Assembly: GCF_017829975.1 (NCBI RefSeq) | Contig: NZ_JAEEGA010000007.1 | Coordinates: 87,242 to 151,241, forward strand | Direction of reading: 5' to 3' | Source of the DNA: Vagococcus allomyrinae | Lineage (GTDB): Bacteria; Bacillota; Bacilli; Lactobacillales; Vagococcaceae | DNA: 64,000 nucleotides | Shown here: piece by piece, positions 47,325 through 56,059 of the stretch | How positions within the stretch are numbered: the first letter of the stretch is position 1 | Layout: each line of letters begins with the position of its first letter | The notes under the pieces: generated by a model | Database searches by the model: none | What the model was told of the DNA's origin: nothing | The model's input: only the letters and a program-made list of their open reading frames with translations | Made by a program: the position numbers and the translations under genes

Positions 47325-47705
47325 TTACTTACAAGTAAATTGCCAAGTAACACCAAACTTATCCGTTACCCATGTCGCTAACTTAAAATCGCCTATTGGC
47401 ATAGGTCCCATGACCACAGTTCCTTCTTTTGCAATTGGATTAAAAACCTCATAAAATTCGGCTTCCGAATCCATTTCAATATACAGGGATATGCCCCATT
47501 CTATGGGAACTTCATTGCCAGACCCCATATCTAAAAAATATACATCAAGTCCATTTAACTTCAAATGGCCATTCATTAACAATTCAGGTTGATCAGGGTA
47601 GTTGGTACTTGAAATAACGGTTGTATCAGGAAAAATATCAACATAATATGCCATGACATCTTTTGCTTCAGTCGGAAATGTTAAGAAAGGAATAACAGCT
47701 TTCAT
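47325..47705 (-). CDS. VOC (glyoxalase/PhnB-like) family protein
   Basis: 126 residues: KAVIPFLTFPTEAKDVMAYYVDIFPDT at the start and MGPMPIGDFKLATWVTDKFGVTWQF at the end match the PhnB-like branch of the vicinal oxygen chelate superfamily, many of which are annotated as 3-demethylubiquinone methyltransferase-like. Metal ligands and substrate are unclear. GGAGG lies about 8 bases before the ATG. Single gene ending at the terminator shared with the nitroreductase gene. Confidence 0.85.
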   Translation of the reverse strand: MKAVIPFLTFPTEAKDVMAYYVDIFPDTTVISSTNYPDQPELLMNGHLKLNGLDVYFLDMGSGNEVPIEWGISLYIEMDSEAEFYEVFNPIAKEGTVVMGPMPIGDFKLATWVTDKFGVTWQFTCK

Positions 47706-47904
47706 CTTTTTTACCTCCTTTTTAAATAAGTTACTTAAGGCCTACCGTTCATAAACTTCACCAAAAAACACTAAATATACATCACTGTCCCTTAATACCA
47801 CAGCTTCTTGACTGTTCAGTAACAGGTTTACCATCATTATACGACTTAGAAAGGGAATAACCTACTAACTTGTTTAATAAGCAACAACTCATTCTGATGA
47901 CCCC

Positions 47905-48720
47905 TTATATTTGCAAATCTTTTCGTTTGTATATCACTATTGTCACAAATAATGACAAGATGCTCACAGTGGTAAGCAGTATCATCAACTTAAAATCAAA
48001 ATTTTGTGCTAATAAATTTGCAGGTCCACCTTGAGCCATCGGCGATAATGTCTTAAACATGCTCAGTTTCTCTTGTAAGTCACCCAGAATACCAAGTAGA
48101 TAAAAACCAAAAACTAGCCCTAGGGAAACACTCGTGCTTTGGTTAACAGTCCGTAAGACACTCGATATTAAGCACCCTACAGCTAAAAAAAATAACAACA
48201 CAAAAAATTCCGGAATAAAAATCTTGAATAAGTCACTAATAATCGAGCTCACCTTTGTGTCTGTATGATTAAAAAAACTAATGGCACATAGACTAGCCAA
48301 AAAACAAATCAACCAAAATACCGCCAACATACTTTTCGCTGCGATAAATTTCTCCATAACTATCCGCGTACGACTAACTGGTTGAGCATACAAAAATTCG
48401 ATTGTCCCGTTTGATTCTTCTTTAACCAGAGATTTACTCCCTAGCATGGCTGCATAGATACTTGCAGCTATAAAAATATACTGAAAAATATATCCGAAAT
48501 AACCAACAGGTTCTAATAGACTAGGACCATCATTTAAATGGAAAATTTTCAACATGTTTTCTGGCAAGCCACCTAATTTTGTGTCTAACATATCTTTCAT
48601 GACGCTTGTTTGCATCGTTGGAAAGACACTCATAAATAAAACCAGTATTAAGACAACAATTGAACTCCAAAGAATTAGTCCCTTTCGGTTTGTTTGCCAC
48701 TCCATTTTAAAAATCGTCAT
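47905..48720 (-). CDS. ABC-2 type transporter permease
   Basis: 271 residues from the ATG at 48720 (GAGGTG six bases upstream; an ATG overlapping the ATPase stop six codons earlier has no ribosome binding site). Six predicted membrane spans; the loop KSLVKEESNGTIEFLYAQPVSRTRIV is the hallmark of ABC-2 permeases. It pairs with the preceding ATPase. Members of this group export drugs, antimicrobial peptides or are of unknown substrate. Confidence 0.85.
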   Translation of the reverse strand: MTIFKMEWQTNRKGLILWSSIVVLILVLFMSVFPTMQTSVMKDMLDTKLGGLPENMLKIFHLNDGPSLLEPVGYFGYIFQYIFIAASIYAAMLGSKSLVKEESNGTIEFLYAQPVSRTRIVMEKFIAAKSMLAVFWLICFLASLCAISFFNHTDTKVSSIISDLFKIFIPEFFVLLFFLAVGCLISSVLRTVNQSTSVSLGLVFGFYLLGILGDLQEKLSMFKTLSPMAQGGPANLLAQNFDFKLMILLTTVSILSLFVTIVIYKRKDLQI

Positions 48721-48730
48721 TTTCAACACC

Positions 48731-49606
48731 TCACTCATACATTGATAAAAATTTATCTTCTAATTCCAATTGATGGATCGTGATATCACTAACATCTTGT
48801 TGTACCAAGTACGCGAATAAACGACTTAAATTTCCAGTAAAAAGAAACACAAAGGTCGTCTCCTCATGACTGATCAATGTCCCTCCAAGCGCTGTTATGG
48901 CTTCGACTTGAACGGTTTGACTAGTGATCGTCACTCTCTTTCCATCCGAAGACCCTTTATTGATCATTTCCACCGCGATGATTTCACCATTTTTAATAAA
49001 GGCTGCCCGATCACAATGTGCTTGTATTTCATGTAAATCATGACTGGATAAAAAAATTGTCATCCCTTGTTTTCTTTTTTCTTCCAATACGTCAAATAAG
49101 CGATGCTGCATCATGGGATCAAGCCCATTGGTCGGTTCATCCAAAATCATCAATTTAGGTTGCTGAATTAGTGCGGAAACGATGGCAATTTTTTTCTTAT
49201 TGCCCAAAGATAATTCTGATATTTTTTTATGTGGTTCTATCTCAAACCGCTCAAGATAATCTGCAATCATTTGTGAACTATTAGAAATTTGATGAAACTC
49301 AGCAACATAATTAAAAATGTCTTGTGAAGTCATGCCTTCATAATAACGAACATCGCTAGAAACATAGGCCGTCATTTCCTTAATCGCCACACTATCACGA
49401 ACACAATCCATTCCGAATATCAGAGCTTCTCCATTTGTTGGAAAAATCATATTCAATAACATTTTAATCGTTGTTGATTTACCTGCTCCATTAGGCCCAA
49501 TAAAGCCAAAAATTTCTCCAGCGGCTATTTCTAAAGAAATGTCGTGAACCGCTCGTTTTTTCGGATAATGTTTGCTCAAATGATTTATTTCAATCGCGTT
49601 AACCAC
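48731..49606 (-). CDS. ABC transporter ATP-binding protein of the ABC-2 exporter
   Basis: 291 residues, GTG start with AAGGAGGAG 5 bases upstream. Walker A GFIGPNGAGKST (near 36-47), signature ELSLGNKKKIAIVSALIQQP (LSLGN is a common variant of LSGGQ in this family), Walker B LMILDEPTNGLDP, switch SSHDLHE. The C-terminal 80 residues form the variable extension seen in CcmA/YtrB-like ATPases. It is followed by the permease at 10 bases from the chosen start, forming a two-gene exporter with a clear promoter. Confidence 0.88.
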   Translation of the reverse strand: MVNAIEINHLSKHYPKKRAVHDISLEIAAGEIFGFIGPNGAGKSTTIKMLLNMIFPTNGEALIFGMDCVRDSVAIKEMTAYVSSDVRYYEGMTSQDIFNYVAEFHQISNSSQMIADYLERFEIEPHKKISELSLGNKKKIAIVSALIQQPKLMILDEPTNGLDPMMQHRLFDVLEEKRKQGMTIFLSSHDLHEIQAHCDRAAFIKNGEIIAVEMINKGSSDGKRVTITSQTVQVEAITALGGTLISHEETTFVFLFTGNLSRLFAYLVQQDVSDITIHQLELEDKFLSMYE

Positions 49607-49662
49607 AATAACTCCTCCTTATCGACAACTAACCGGCTTCATTAATTGCTTGGTCAAGATGA

Positions 49663-49691
49663 ATTCTACACCTGATTGACTAGAGGGTCAA
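49663..49691 (-). promoter_or_regulatory. promoter of the ABC-2 transporter operon
   Basis: TTGACC (49686-49691), 17-base spacer, TAGAAT (49663-49668) on the minus strand. Confidence 0.65.
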
Positions 49692-49848
49692 CCAATGTTA
49701 CCTTACTGTCAATTACTTTCGACCAATAAGCTTTTAATATAGTAAAAAGCTCAAATCCGCCTAGGTCTAAGGGAGATTCAAGCTTCACTATAAACATTCC
49801 AAATAAAATGATTCCGGCAACATGACCTAATTGATTACAACCTCAACT

Positions 49849-50607
49849 TCAACCTTGCCAACTAGCTGTTTCCAACAGCTCAACAAGCCTTCCAACTGGT
49901 AACTGCCCTGGAGCTGAACTCTGTTCTGCAGCGCCAAAAGTAATGGCTGAACCAAATATTTCCCCGAAAATACGACTGACTAACCCCAACTGCCCCATAG
50001 ACATTGTCACAATAGGGCGATCTGTCTTTTGTCTCACCTCGTTTGTCGCCGCTAACAAAGTTAGAACATCAGCAGGTGATTGGGGCATTACTGCAATTTT
50101 ACAAATATCCGCTTGTTTCTCAGCCATCAGCAGCAAGCGATGGCAGATGTCCGTTTGGCTAGGCGTTTGCTCAAAATCGTGATTACTCATGATGATACAG
50201 ATGCCTTTAGCTTTCGCCTCTTTGATAATTTGAGCTCCCTGACCATCGGCCATAAATAATTCTAAATCCAACATATCAGCTTTTCCGTTCTCAATTATCT
50301 GACGGTACAGCTCGTAATAGGCAGCGGCTTCAAAGGCTCTCCCACCGCCCTCCTGAAGGGTTCTAAAAGTTAGTAAAAGTGGTTTGCCAGGCAAAAGAGC
50401 GTGCAACCGATGAGAAACATCCGCCACTAACTGGTAATTCTCTACCTCATCAAATAAGTCCAAACGCCATTCAACAAGATCACAGGGTAAGCTCTGCAAT
50501 GTTTCAGCCTCTTGAATAATATCTGCTATTGTTTTCCCAACTATCGGCACGGCAATTTTAGGTTTTCCTTCGCCAATCATCAATTCGTTTATTTTAACCA
50601 GATTCAT
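49849..50607 (-). CDS. aroD: type I 3-dehydroquinate dehydratase
   Basis: 252 residues of the Schiff-base class: VEWRLDLFDE (Glu-Arg substrate contacts), IIMSNHDFEQTP with the catalytic His, and ADICKIAVMPQS with the Schiff-base Lys (near residue 165); SMGQLGLVSRIFGEIFGSAITFG is the C-terminal substrate-binding strand. It dehydrates 3-dehydroquinate to 3-dehydroshikimate. This step is missing from the biosynthetic aro operon, so this enzyme probably serves both biosynthesis and the quinate/shikimate locus. It follows the YdiB-like dehydrogenase by 32 bases. Confidence 0.95.
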   Translation of the reverse strand: MNLVKINELMIGEGKPKIAVPIVGKTIADIIQEAETLQSLPCDLVEWRLDLFDEVENYQLVADVSHRLHALLPGKPLLLTFRTLQEGGGRAFEAAAYYELYRQIIENGKADMLDLELFMADGQGAQIIKEAKAKGICIIMSNHDFEQTPSQTDICHRLLLMAEKQADICKIAVMPQSPADVLTLLAATNEVRQKTDRPIVTMSMGQLGLVSRIFGEIFGSAITFGAAEQSSAPGQLPVGRLVELLETASWQG

Positions 50608-50639
50608 CTATCTCACTCCTCATTAAATTCATCTCTACA

Positions 50640-51515
50640 CTAATCAAACAATAAATCTCGAATATAGTCAACAGGCATTTCTTCACCGGTGAATAATTTA
50701 AACGCCTCTGCTCCCTGATAAAGCATCATACCCAAACCGTTAATTGTTTTTTCTGCCCCATTTTCACGAGCAAATTTCAATAATTTAGTTTCTTTGGGAA
50801 TATAGACTACATCAAAAACAACCAAATCTGGCCGTATCACATCTGGATCTGTAATCAGACATTCTGATTCAAGAGGTTTCATACCCACGCCCGTTGCGTC
50901 GATATAAATGTGACTGTCAGCAATGGCTTGTTTAAATGCCTTTTGATCTGCTAAATCCATCACACTAGCCAAACAATTAGTATGCTGGTTAATTTTATTA
51001 ACTGTTTCTTCAGCATTATGATAATGACTGTCTTTAGCATTAAAGATACGTAATTCTTTGGCACCATCCAATGCGGCTTGAATAGCCACAGCGGTTCCAG
51101 CACCACCAGCACCAGTCAACGTGATAACTTCTCCAATAACAGAGACACCTTCTTCTTTCAGAGCGCGCATCGCCCCAGTTCCGTCAGTAATATGACCAAC
51201 AAGGTAGCCCTTTCCCTCTTTATTCGTTACTGTATTTACAGCGCCTACTAAGGCAGCGGCTGGTGATACCTCATCTAGATAAGGTAAGATAGCTTGTTTA
51301 TTGGGCATTGAAATATTCGATCCTCTTAACCCCAGAGCTCGGATACTTTGAACTGCATCAGCTAATTGCTCATTTCCTACCTCAAAAGCTAGATAGGCAT
51401 AGTTTAAGCCGAGCTTAGCCATGGCTTCATTGTGCATTGTTGGTGATAAGCTATGGCGAATCGGTGTCGCCATTAACCCTATTAATAAGGTTTCTCCATT
51501 TAATCGTTCAGTCAT
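50640..51515 (-). CDS. quinate/shikimate dehydrogenase, YdiB-like (paralogue 2)
   Basis: 291 residues from the ATG at 51515 (GAGGATGAGGA upstream). Catalytic Lys in [15 protein letters not shown] (near 74) and Asp in [12 protein letters not shown] (near 111) are conserved; NAD(P)-binding [34 protein letters not shown] at the C-terminus. The TDGTG motif and overall shape are those of YdiB/quinate-shikimate dehydrogenases, distinct from the biosynthetic AroE (TDGYG). Context with AroD and the flavoenzyme points to catabolism or reduction of hydroaromatics. Confidence 0.88.
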   Translation of the reverse strand: MTERLNGETLLIGLMATPIRHSLSPTMHNEAMAKLGLNYAYLAFEVGNEQLADAVQSIRALGLRGSNISMPNKQAILPYLDEVSPAAALVGAVNTVTNKEGKGYLVGHITDGTGAMRALKEEGVSVIGEVITLTGAGGAGTAVAIQAALDGAKELRIFNAKDSHYHNAEETVNKINQHTNCLASVMDLADQKAFKQAIADSHIYIDATGVGMKPLESECLITDPDVIRPDLVVFDVVYIPKETKLLKFARENGAEKTINGLGMMLYQGAEAFKLFTGEEMPVDYIRDLLFD

Positions 51516-51539
51516 TATCCTCATCCTCACTGTTTATTA

Positions 51540-53588
51540 TTAGTTTCTCACAAGGCGTTTTGCTTGTTCGTAATGCCCTTTTTGTAATCGGCTTGTCTCC
51601 AACACGTCGATTACCTGTAAAATATCCCGAGCTTCTCTAGTTCCTTCCATGATTCGACGAGCCACTTTGCTGTCACCTATATTATGAATCATCACGCCAT
51701 TTTCACGAGCATAATGAGCCAATTCTGCCATCAAGGGCGCTTCAGCACGCATTCCTAAACAAACGAATCCTAAATCAAATGGCAGCTCAGTTATTGTTCC
51801 TTCATGTTCCACCATAAAAGACTGATCCTTCACACTCATTAAGCGACTTTCAACATGAACGGATACATCGTATTTGGTCACAATCTCCATCATGGCTTGC
51901 TTAGTAATTAAATCAAGGTCTTTACCGAGTTCTTTTTGCATTTCAACAATCGTGACCTTTTTAGCACCACGCTCCGCGTAATACTCCACCACATCAAGAC
52001 CGACAGCACCACCGCCAATCACCACAATTTCTTGCCCTTCAAACACTTGAAAATTAGCCATATCATTGAGTAAATCAGCAATTGAAAAAACCCGACGATT
52101 GTCTCTTTGTAATTGTTCTTGTAACCCTTCAATGGGTGGTAACAATGGTTTGGCACCTGTTGCGTTGACGATTATATCTGGATTTCGCAATGCGATATCT
52201 GCCATGGTCGCTGAGTGATTCGTATGAATCACTAAGTTATCCAGTTCTTTTGCCCGATTAATTTGATAAGTAACGAAATCATCAATGCGTTTCTTATCTG
52301 GTAATCGAGCGATCTCATGGGCTAATCCACCTAAATAAGCTTTTGATTCAAACAGCTCCACATTAACACCTACTTCAGCAGCAGTGGTTGCTGCTTCTAA
52401 ACCAGCTGTCCCCCCACCTATCACCACCATCTTAGTTGAATGGCTAACTGGCTTCGACTTATAAGCGTCTTCCTCATAAAGATCTGGGTTAACAGTACAG
52501 CGAATTGGCCGTGATTTAGCAATGCGATGATCTGCACATCCAATATTACATGATAAGCATTGTCGCAACAAGAATTCTTGACCATTTTCCACTTTATTAA
52601 CCCAATGAGGTTCAGCAATTAACCCTCGGCCGATAGCGATCAAATCCGCTTGACCGCTTTCGATTAATTCCGTCGCTTTTTGAGGATGACGGATATTTCC
52701 AGATGTGACAGTCAGTTTATCAGGGTAACGATCTTTAACCGCCTTAGACATATATGACCGCCAGCCATCAGGTAAATTCATTTTATCAATCTGGTACTGC
52801 AAACTGTCATTTAATGCCGCTGAAACATTTAAAATATCAACTTCATCAACAAAATATCTTAAAATATCCAAGGTATCTTCTAGTGTATTCCCACCTTCTA
52901 ATAATTCATCCGCACTAAATCTTAACGAAATCGGGAAAAATGGGCCAACCGCTTCTCGGACCGCTTCAACCACTTGCTTTGTTAAACGAGCACGATTTTC
53001 AGGACATCCGCCAAACTGATCCGTTCGTTTATTATATAACGGTGACAGAAACTGACTTAATAAATAAGAATGACCGGCGTGGATTTCTACACAATCAAAG
53101 CCTGCACGTTGGGCTCTTAAAGCACCTTCGGCATAATTGGCAACAACTTGCTGAAGCTCTTCGATTTCTAAAGGTCTAGGAATCGGATTTCCCTTCTTTG
53201 AGGGCACAGCTGAAGCTGAAACAGCTTGGCGGCCTTCCAGGCGCAAACCATAAGCTGAAGCGCCGGCGTGATTGATTTGAACCGATGTACAGGCCCCATA
53301 AGCATGCATTTTCTCATTAAATTCCCAGAGACCGGAAATATATTGATCATTGTCCATTCTCAATTGCCTTGCCCCATTTGTTCCCATTGGATAGGCGATG
53401 CAGACATTCTCCAATGTTATTAGTCCAGTTCCTCCTTTAGCGCGTTGTTCGTAATAACTTAGTTGCTCACGGCTGAACGTGCCGTCAACATTGGCGAAAT
53501 TAGTTCCCATTGGCGGCATAACAATTCGATTTTTTAGGGTCATTCGTTTGATGGTTAATGGCTCGAAGATTGCTTGATATTTACTCAT
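51540..53588 (-). CDS. enoate reductase-type NADH:flavin oxidoreductase (FMN, 4Fe-4S, FAD)
   Basis: 682 residues. N-terminal old-yellow-enzyme barrel (1-350): PLTIKRMTLKNRIVMPPM, VEIHAGHSYLLSQFLSPLYNKR, RFSADE and DLIAIGRGLIAEP. A cysteine motif CLSCNIGC plus a further Cys in PIRCTVNP (near 345-370) binds a 4Fe-4S cluster. The C-terminal half has two dinucleotide folds, VVIGGGTAGLEAATTA (FAD) and IVVIGGGAVGLDVVEYYAERG (NADH). The domain order matches 2,4-dienoyl-CoA and 2-enoate reductases, which reduce activated double bonds. A C=C bond of dehydroshikimate or shikimate is the likely substrate here, by context. First gene of its operon, 24 bases before the YdiB-like gene's start. Confidence 0.9.
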   Translation of the reverse strand: MSKYQAIFEPLTIKRMTLKNRIVMPPMGTNFANVDGTFSREQLSYYEQRAKGGTGLITLENVCIAYPMGTNGARQLRMDNDQYISGLWEFNEKMHAYGACTSVQINHAGASAYGLRLEGRQAVSASAVPSKKGNPIPRPLEIEELQQVVANYAEGALRAQRAGFDCVEIHAGHSYLLSQFLSPLYNKRTDQFGGCPENRARLTKQVVEAVREAVGPFFPISLRFSADELLEGGNTLEDTLDILRYFVDEVDILNVSAALNDSLQYQIDKMNLPDGWRSYMSKAVKDRYPDKLTVTSGNIRHPQKATELIESGQADLIAIGRGLIAEPHWVNKVENGQEFLLRQCLSCNIGCADHRIAKSRPIRCTVNPDLYEEDAYKSKPVSHSTKMVVIGGGTAGLEAATTAAEVGVNVELFESKAYLGGLAHEIARLPDKKRIDDFVTYQINRAKELDNLVIHTNHSATMADIALRNPDIIVNATGAKPLLPPIEGLQEQLQRDNRRVFSIADLLNDMANFQVFEGQEIVVIGGGAVGLDVVEYYAERGAKKVTIVEMQKELGKDLDLITKQAMMEIVTKYDVSVHVESRLMSVKDQSFMVEHEGTITELPFDLGFVCLGMRAEAPLMAELAHYARENGVMIHNIGDSKVARRIMEGTREARDILQVIDVLETSRLQKGHYEQAKRLVRN

Positions 53589-53637
53589 GATTGCCTCCTA
53601 TTGTACTTATTATGTTTTTCACAATCAATTCATCTTT

Positions 53638-53666
53638 ATTCTAGGGGATATAACCTATAAATACAA
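53638..53666 (-). promoter_or_regulatory. promoter of the flavoenzyme-ydiB-aroD operon
   Basis: TTGTAT (53661-53666), 17-base spacer, TAGAAT (53638-53643) on the minus strand; start near 53631. Confidence 0.6.
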
Positions 53667-53688
53667 ATGCATTTTAACTTGATTTTAT

Positions 53689-53703
53689 ATAAATAAAATT
53701 TAT
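53689..53703. promoter_or_regulatory. LysR-type operator candidate at about -65
   Basis: ATAAA-TAAAA-TTTAT, centred 65 bases upstream of the predicted start, resembles the core of the palindrome at 55074-55092. Confidence 0.4.
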
Positions 53704-53713
53704 GTATAGAACG

Positions 53714-53743
53714 ATAAAAGAAGAGAAGAAAATCCTTCTCTTT
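53714..53743 (-). terminator. terminator of the module-one MFS gene
   Basis: Minus strand AGAGAAG/CTTCTCT with a short loop, then TCTTTTATC. Confidence 0.65.
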
Positions 53744-53749
53744 CTATGA

Positions 53750-54970
53750 CTAGGTTGTTTCCATCACAAAGCTTGGTGCCATGATCTTTTTATAACGATA
53801 ATTGACCACTAATGCGGCTAAGACCGCCACGGCTGTTAAGATGATGTTGTACCAGAAAATATTGGCCGTATTCGTTGCTCCCAAAAGGCCGGTCACATAT
53901 GGCGTAATCATGACTGAGACTGATGTGGCCAAAGAATAATAACTGGTTGTTTTTCCTTTTCGCTGAGGAAACAGATCTAATAAAATTGCCAAGCCAATCT
54001 GCCAAATTCCCCCAGCGGCAAAGACCCCAACACCAGCAGACGCGACTAAAAACATCGGAACACTTGGAAAAACAGTCATACCAATCAACAGGATCAAAGA
54101 CACTAAACTGCCTGTAATTAAGATTAACGTTGAACTAACTCCTCGTTTTACTAGCAGCGAGGTGACAAAAACGGAGACAAAGGAGCCTAGACTATAGACA
54201 CTAACAAAAATTAAACTATCAGCCTGACTGACAAGCTTCAAACTTTCCGCAAATTTTGGTATCCAAAGGATGAAAATGTTAAAAGTTGAAACTGACGTAA
54301 AACTAAAAACAAGTAATGCTATCCCTTCAATCTTAAAATTTGGCTTATGCTGACCTTGAATAGTTTCCCGTTCCACTAGCACTTCTTTTGTATTGATCAA
54401 TGGCGGAAACTCTTTTCGTGAGAGATAAACTAAATTGATAGCTAAACAAAGAGCGCACCCAATAAATACCCAGCCAAAATACAACTGATTAGTTAGTAAC
54501 CAACGGGTGAAAAAAGGCAAAATAAATTGACCGATTGAAATAAAGGCTTTATTTAAAACGCTCAATGAACAATTGTCTTTTTCGCTAGGAAAAGCCTCCA
54601 CTAGAGTGGGATAAGTACTAGTATCCAAAAAAGCATTACTAAAACCACCAAAAAGTGAAAAGAATAAACCGTGAAGATAGTTTTGACTAATAAGCATGCC
54701 TAAAAAGAAAACAAAATAGCTGATAATGCCAATTTGTACAGTCTTCTTGCGGCCAAATTTATCGGAAAAATACCCCGCAAAATACAAAATAACAATCCGT
54801 CCCAAGCCGATCCCACTCATCACAAGAGTGACCTCTTGTAAACTTGCGTTCCAAGACGACATTAGTGCTGGTAAGTTTTGCGCTAAAATAATGGCGGCCA
54901 TTCCCTGAAAAATAAAATTAGTGTACATCGACCCGATTAAGGATGTGTACTTATTTTTAGCTATTCTCAT
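53750..54970 (-). CDS. MFS permease of module one, probable quinate/shikimate transporter
   Basis: 406 residues, 12 predicted spans. Loop 2-3 motif GYFSDKFGRKKTVQ and the unusual stretch GGFSNAFLDTSTYPTLVEAFPS, which recurs in the module-two permease (GGAANSFLDTCVTP-x-VLEIFP), show that the two are paralogues. TAAGGAGAA lies before the ATG. It is transcribed divergently from LysR regulator 1. Substrate assignment rests on gene context only. Confidence 0.82.
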   Translation of the reverse strand: MRIAKNKYTSLIGSMYTNFIFQGMAAIILAQNLPALMSSWNASLQEVTLVMSGIGLGRIVILYFAGYFSDKFGRKKTVQIGIISYFVFFLGMLISQNYLHGLFFSLFGGFSNAFLDTSTYPTLVEAFPSEKDNCSLSVLNKAFISIGQFILPFFTRWLLTNQLYFGWVFIGCALCLAINLVYLSRKEFPPLINTKEVLVERETIQGQHKPNFKIEGIALLVFSFTSVSTFNIFILWIPKFAESLKLVSQADSLIFVSVYSLGSFVSVFVTSLLVKRGVSSTLILITGSLVSLILLIGMTVFPSVPMFLVASAGVGVFAAGGIWQIGLAILLDLFPQRKGKTTSYYSLATSVSVMITPYVTGLLGATNTANIFWYNIILTAVAVLAALVVNYRYKKIMAPSFVMETT

Positions 54971-55018
54971 AATATGTTCTCCTTATTTTCACATGCTCAT
55001 CAATTCACGATTGTGTGT

Positions 55019-55092
55019 AATCTAAATGTACCTGATAAACTGATAAATCTCTAATGCTTTATTTCCCGATAACTGATAAAATGTATTTATCA
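55019..55092. promoter_or_regulatory. divergent control region with TGATAAA-N5-TTTATCA operator
   Basis: Between the divergent MFS and LysR genes, TGATAAA occurs at 55033, 55041 and 55074, and the last pairs with TTTATCA (55086-55092) in a perfect 7-5-7 palindrome fitting the LysR T-N11-A pattern. A -10 TAGATT for the MFS gene (55019-55024, minus strand) puts the palindrome near -71. Confidence 0.55.
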
Positions 55093-55114
55093 ATTAATCG
55101 TTGGAGGTATCACC

Positions 55115-56002
55115 ATGAATTTAAGACAATTAGAATATTTTAAAACCCTAGCCGATCTTCAACATATGACACAAACGGCGGAACTACTTAATACCACACA
55201 GCCAAATCTTAGTCACTCCATGTCCGAATTGGAAAAAGAACTAGAAGCAAAATTATTTGAGAAAGTTGGACGCAATATTCGCTTGACTCGTTATGGTAAA
55301 TTTTTTTACAAATATGTCGACAACGCACTAAAAGAACTTGCGAATGGGGAACAAGCGCTCAAAGAGCTCATCAGCCCAGAAACAGGAACGGTTGATCTAG
55401 GGTTTATCTACACCGCTGGGTCATATCTAGCCCCTAGTTTAATTAAACATTTTAGAGCGCTACCAAATAATCAAAACATCCGTTTTAATTTATCCCAAGG
55501 CAACTCTTTCGAAATGATTGATTTACTATTGTCCAACGAGATTGATTTAGCTATTACCTCTAAAATAAAAAACAGTGAACAGCTTGACTATACCATTTTG
55601 GCAGAACAAGAAATAGTATTAGTCACACCTTTAGATCATCCATTAGCAAGCAAGGACCAACTTTGGTTAAAAGAAACAAAAAACTGTGATTTTGTTCATT
55701 TTAACCAAGACAGTGGTTTACGCCCTCATGTTGATCAATTGTTAGACGAAGTCCACGTGGTCCCCAATATTACCGTTGAAGTTGAAGAAGACCACACCAT
55801 GCTGGGATTTGTCTCTCAGGGCTTTGGCGTTGCCCTAATGCCACGAATTCAGACCATTAACTCCTACGAGGTTAAGGTAATCAAACTCAAAGATGACTTG
55901 ATTCCCCGCTACATCTACTTAGCAAGTCTGAAAGGACAAGAATTGACAGCCGCTACGCTAAAGTTTAAACATTTTATTCTTGCCAATACCTTCTCTTCGT
56001 GA
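55115..56002 (+). CDS. LysR family regulator 1 (QuiR-like)
   Basis: 295 residues. N-terminal winged helix MNLRQLEYFKTLADL with QTAELLNTTQPNLSHSMSELEKEL and LTRYGKFFYKYV; C-terminal periplasmic-binding-type effector domain with IAITSKI, ITVEVEEDHTMLGFVSQGFGVALMP. It is divergent from the MFS gene, as usual for LysR activators of small-molecule catabolism. A LysR regulator responding to shikimate controls comparable genes in Listeria; the same role is inferred here. TTGGAGG is well placed before the ATG. Confidence 0.9.
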   Translation: MNLRQLEYFKTLADLQHMTQTAELLNTTQPNLSHSMSELEKELEAKLFEKVGRNIRLTRYGKFFYKYVDNALKELANGEQALKELISPETGTVDLGFIYTAGSYLAPSLIKHFRALPNNQNIRFNLSQGNSFEMIDLLLSNEIDLAITSKIKNSEQLDYTILAEQEIVLVTPLDHPLASKDQLWLKETKNCDFVHFNQDSGLRPHVDQLLDEVHVVPNITVEVEEDHTMLGFVSQGFGVALMPRIQTINSYEVKVIKLKDDLIPRYIYLASLKGQELTAATLKFKHFILANTFSS

Positions 56003-56012
56003 GCATTAACTT

Positions 56013-56036
56013 GGAGGAGAATCCTCTCCTCCTTTT
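56013..56036 (+). terminator. terminator of LysR regulator 1
   Basis: GGAGGAGA-ATCC-TCTCCTCC followed by TTTT, 8 base pairs. Confidence 0.8.
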
Positions 56037-56059
56037 CCATAATGACCACATGAAACAAC

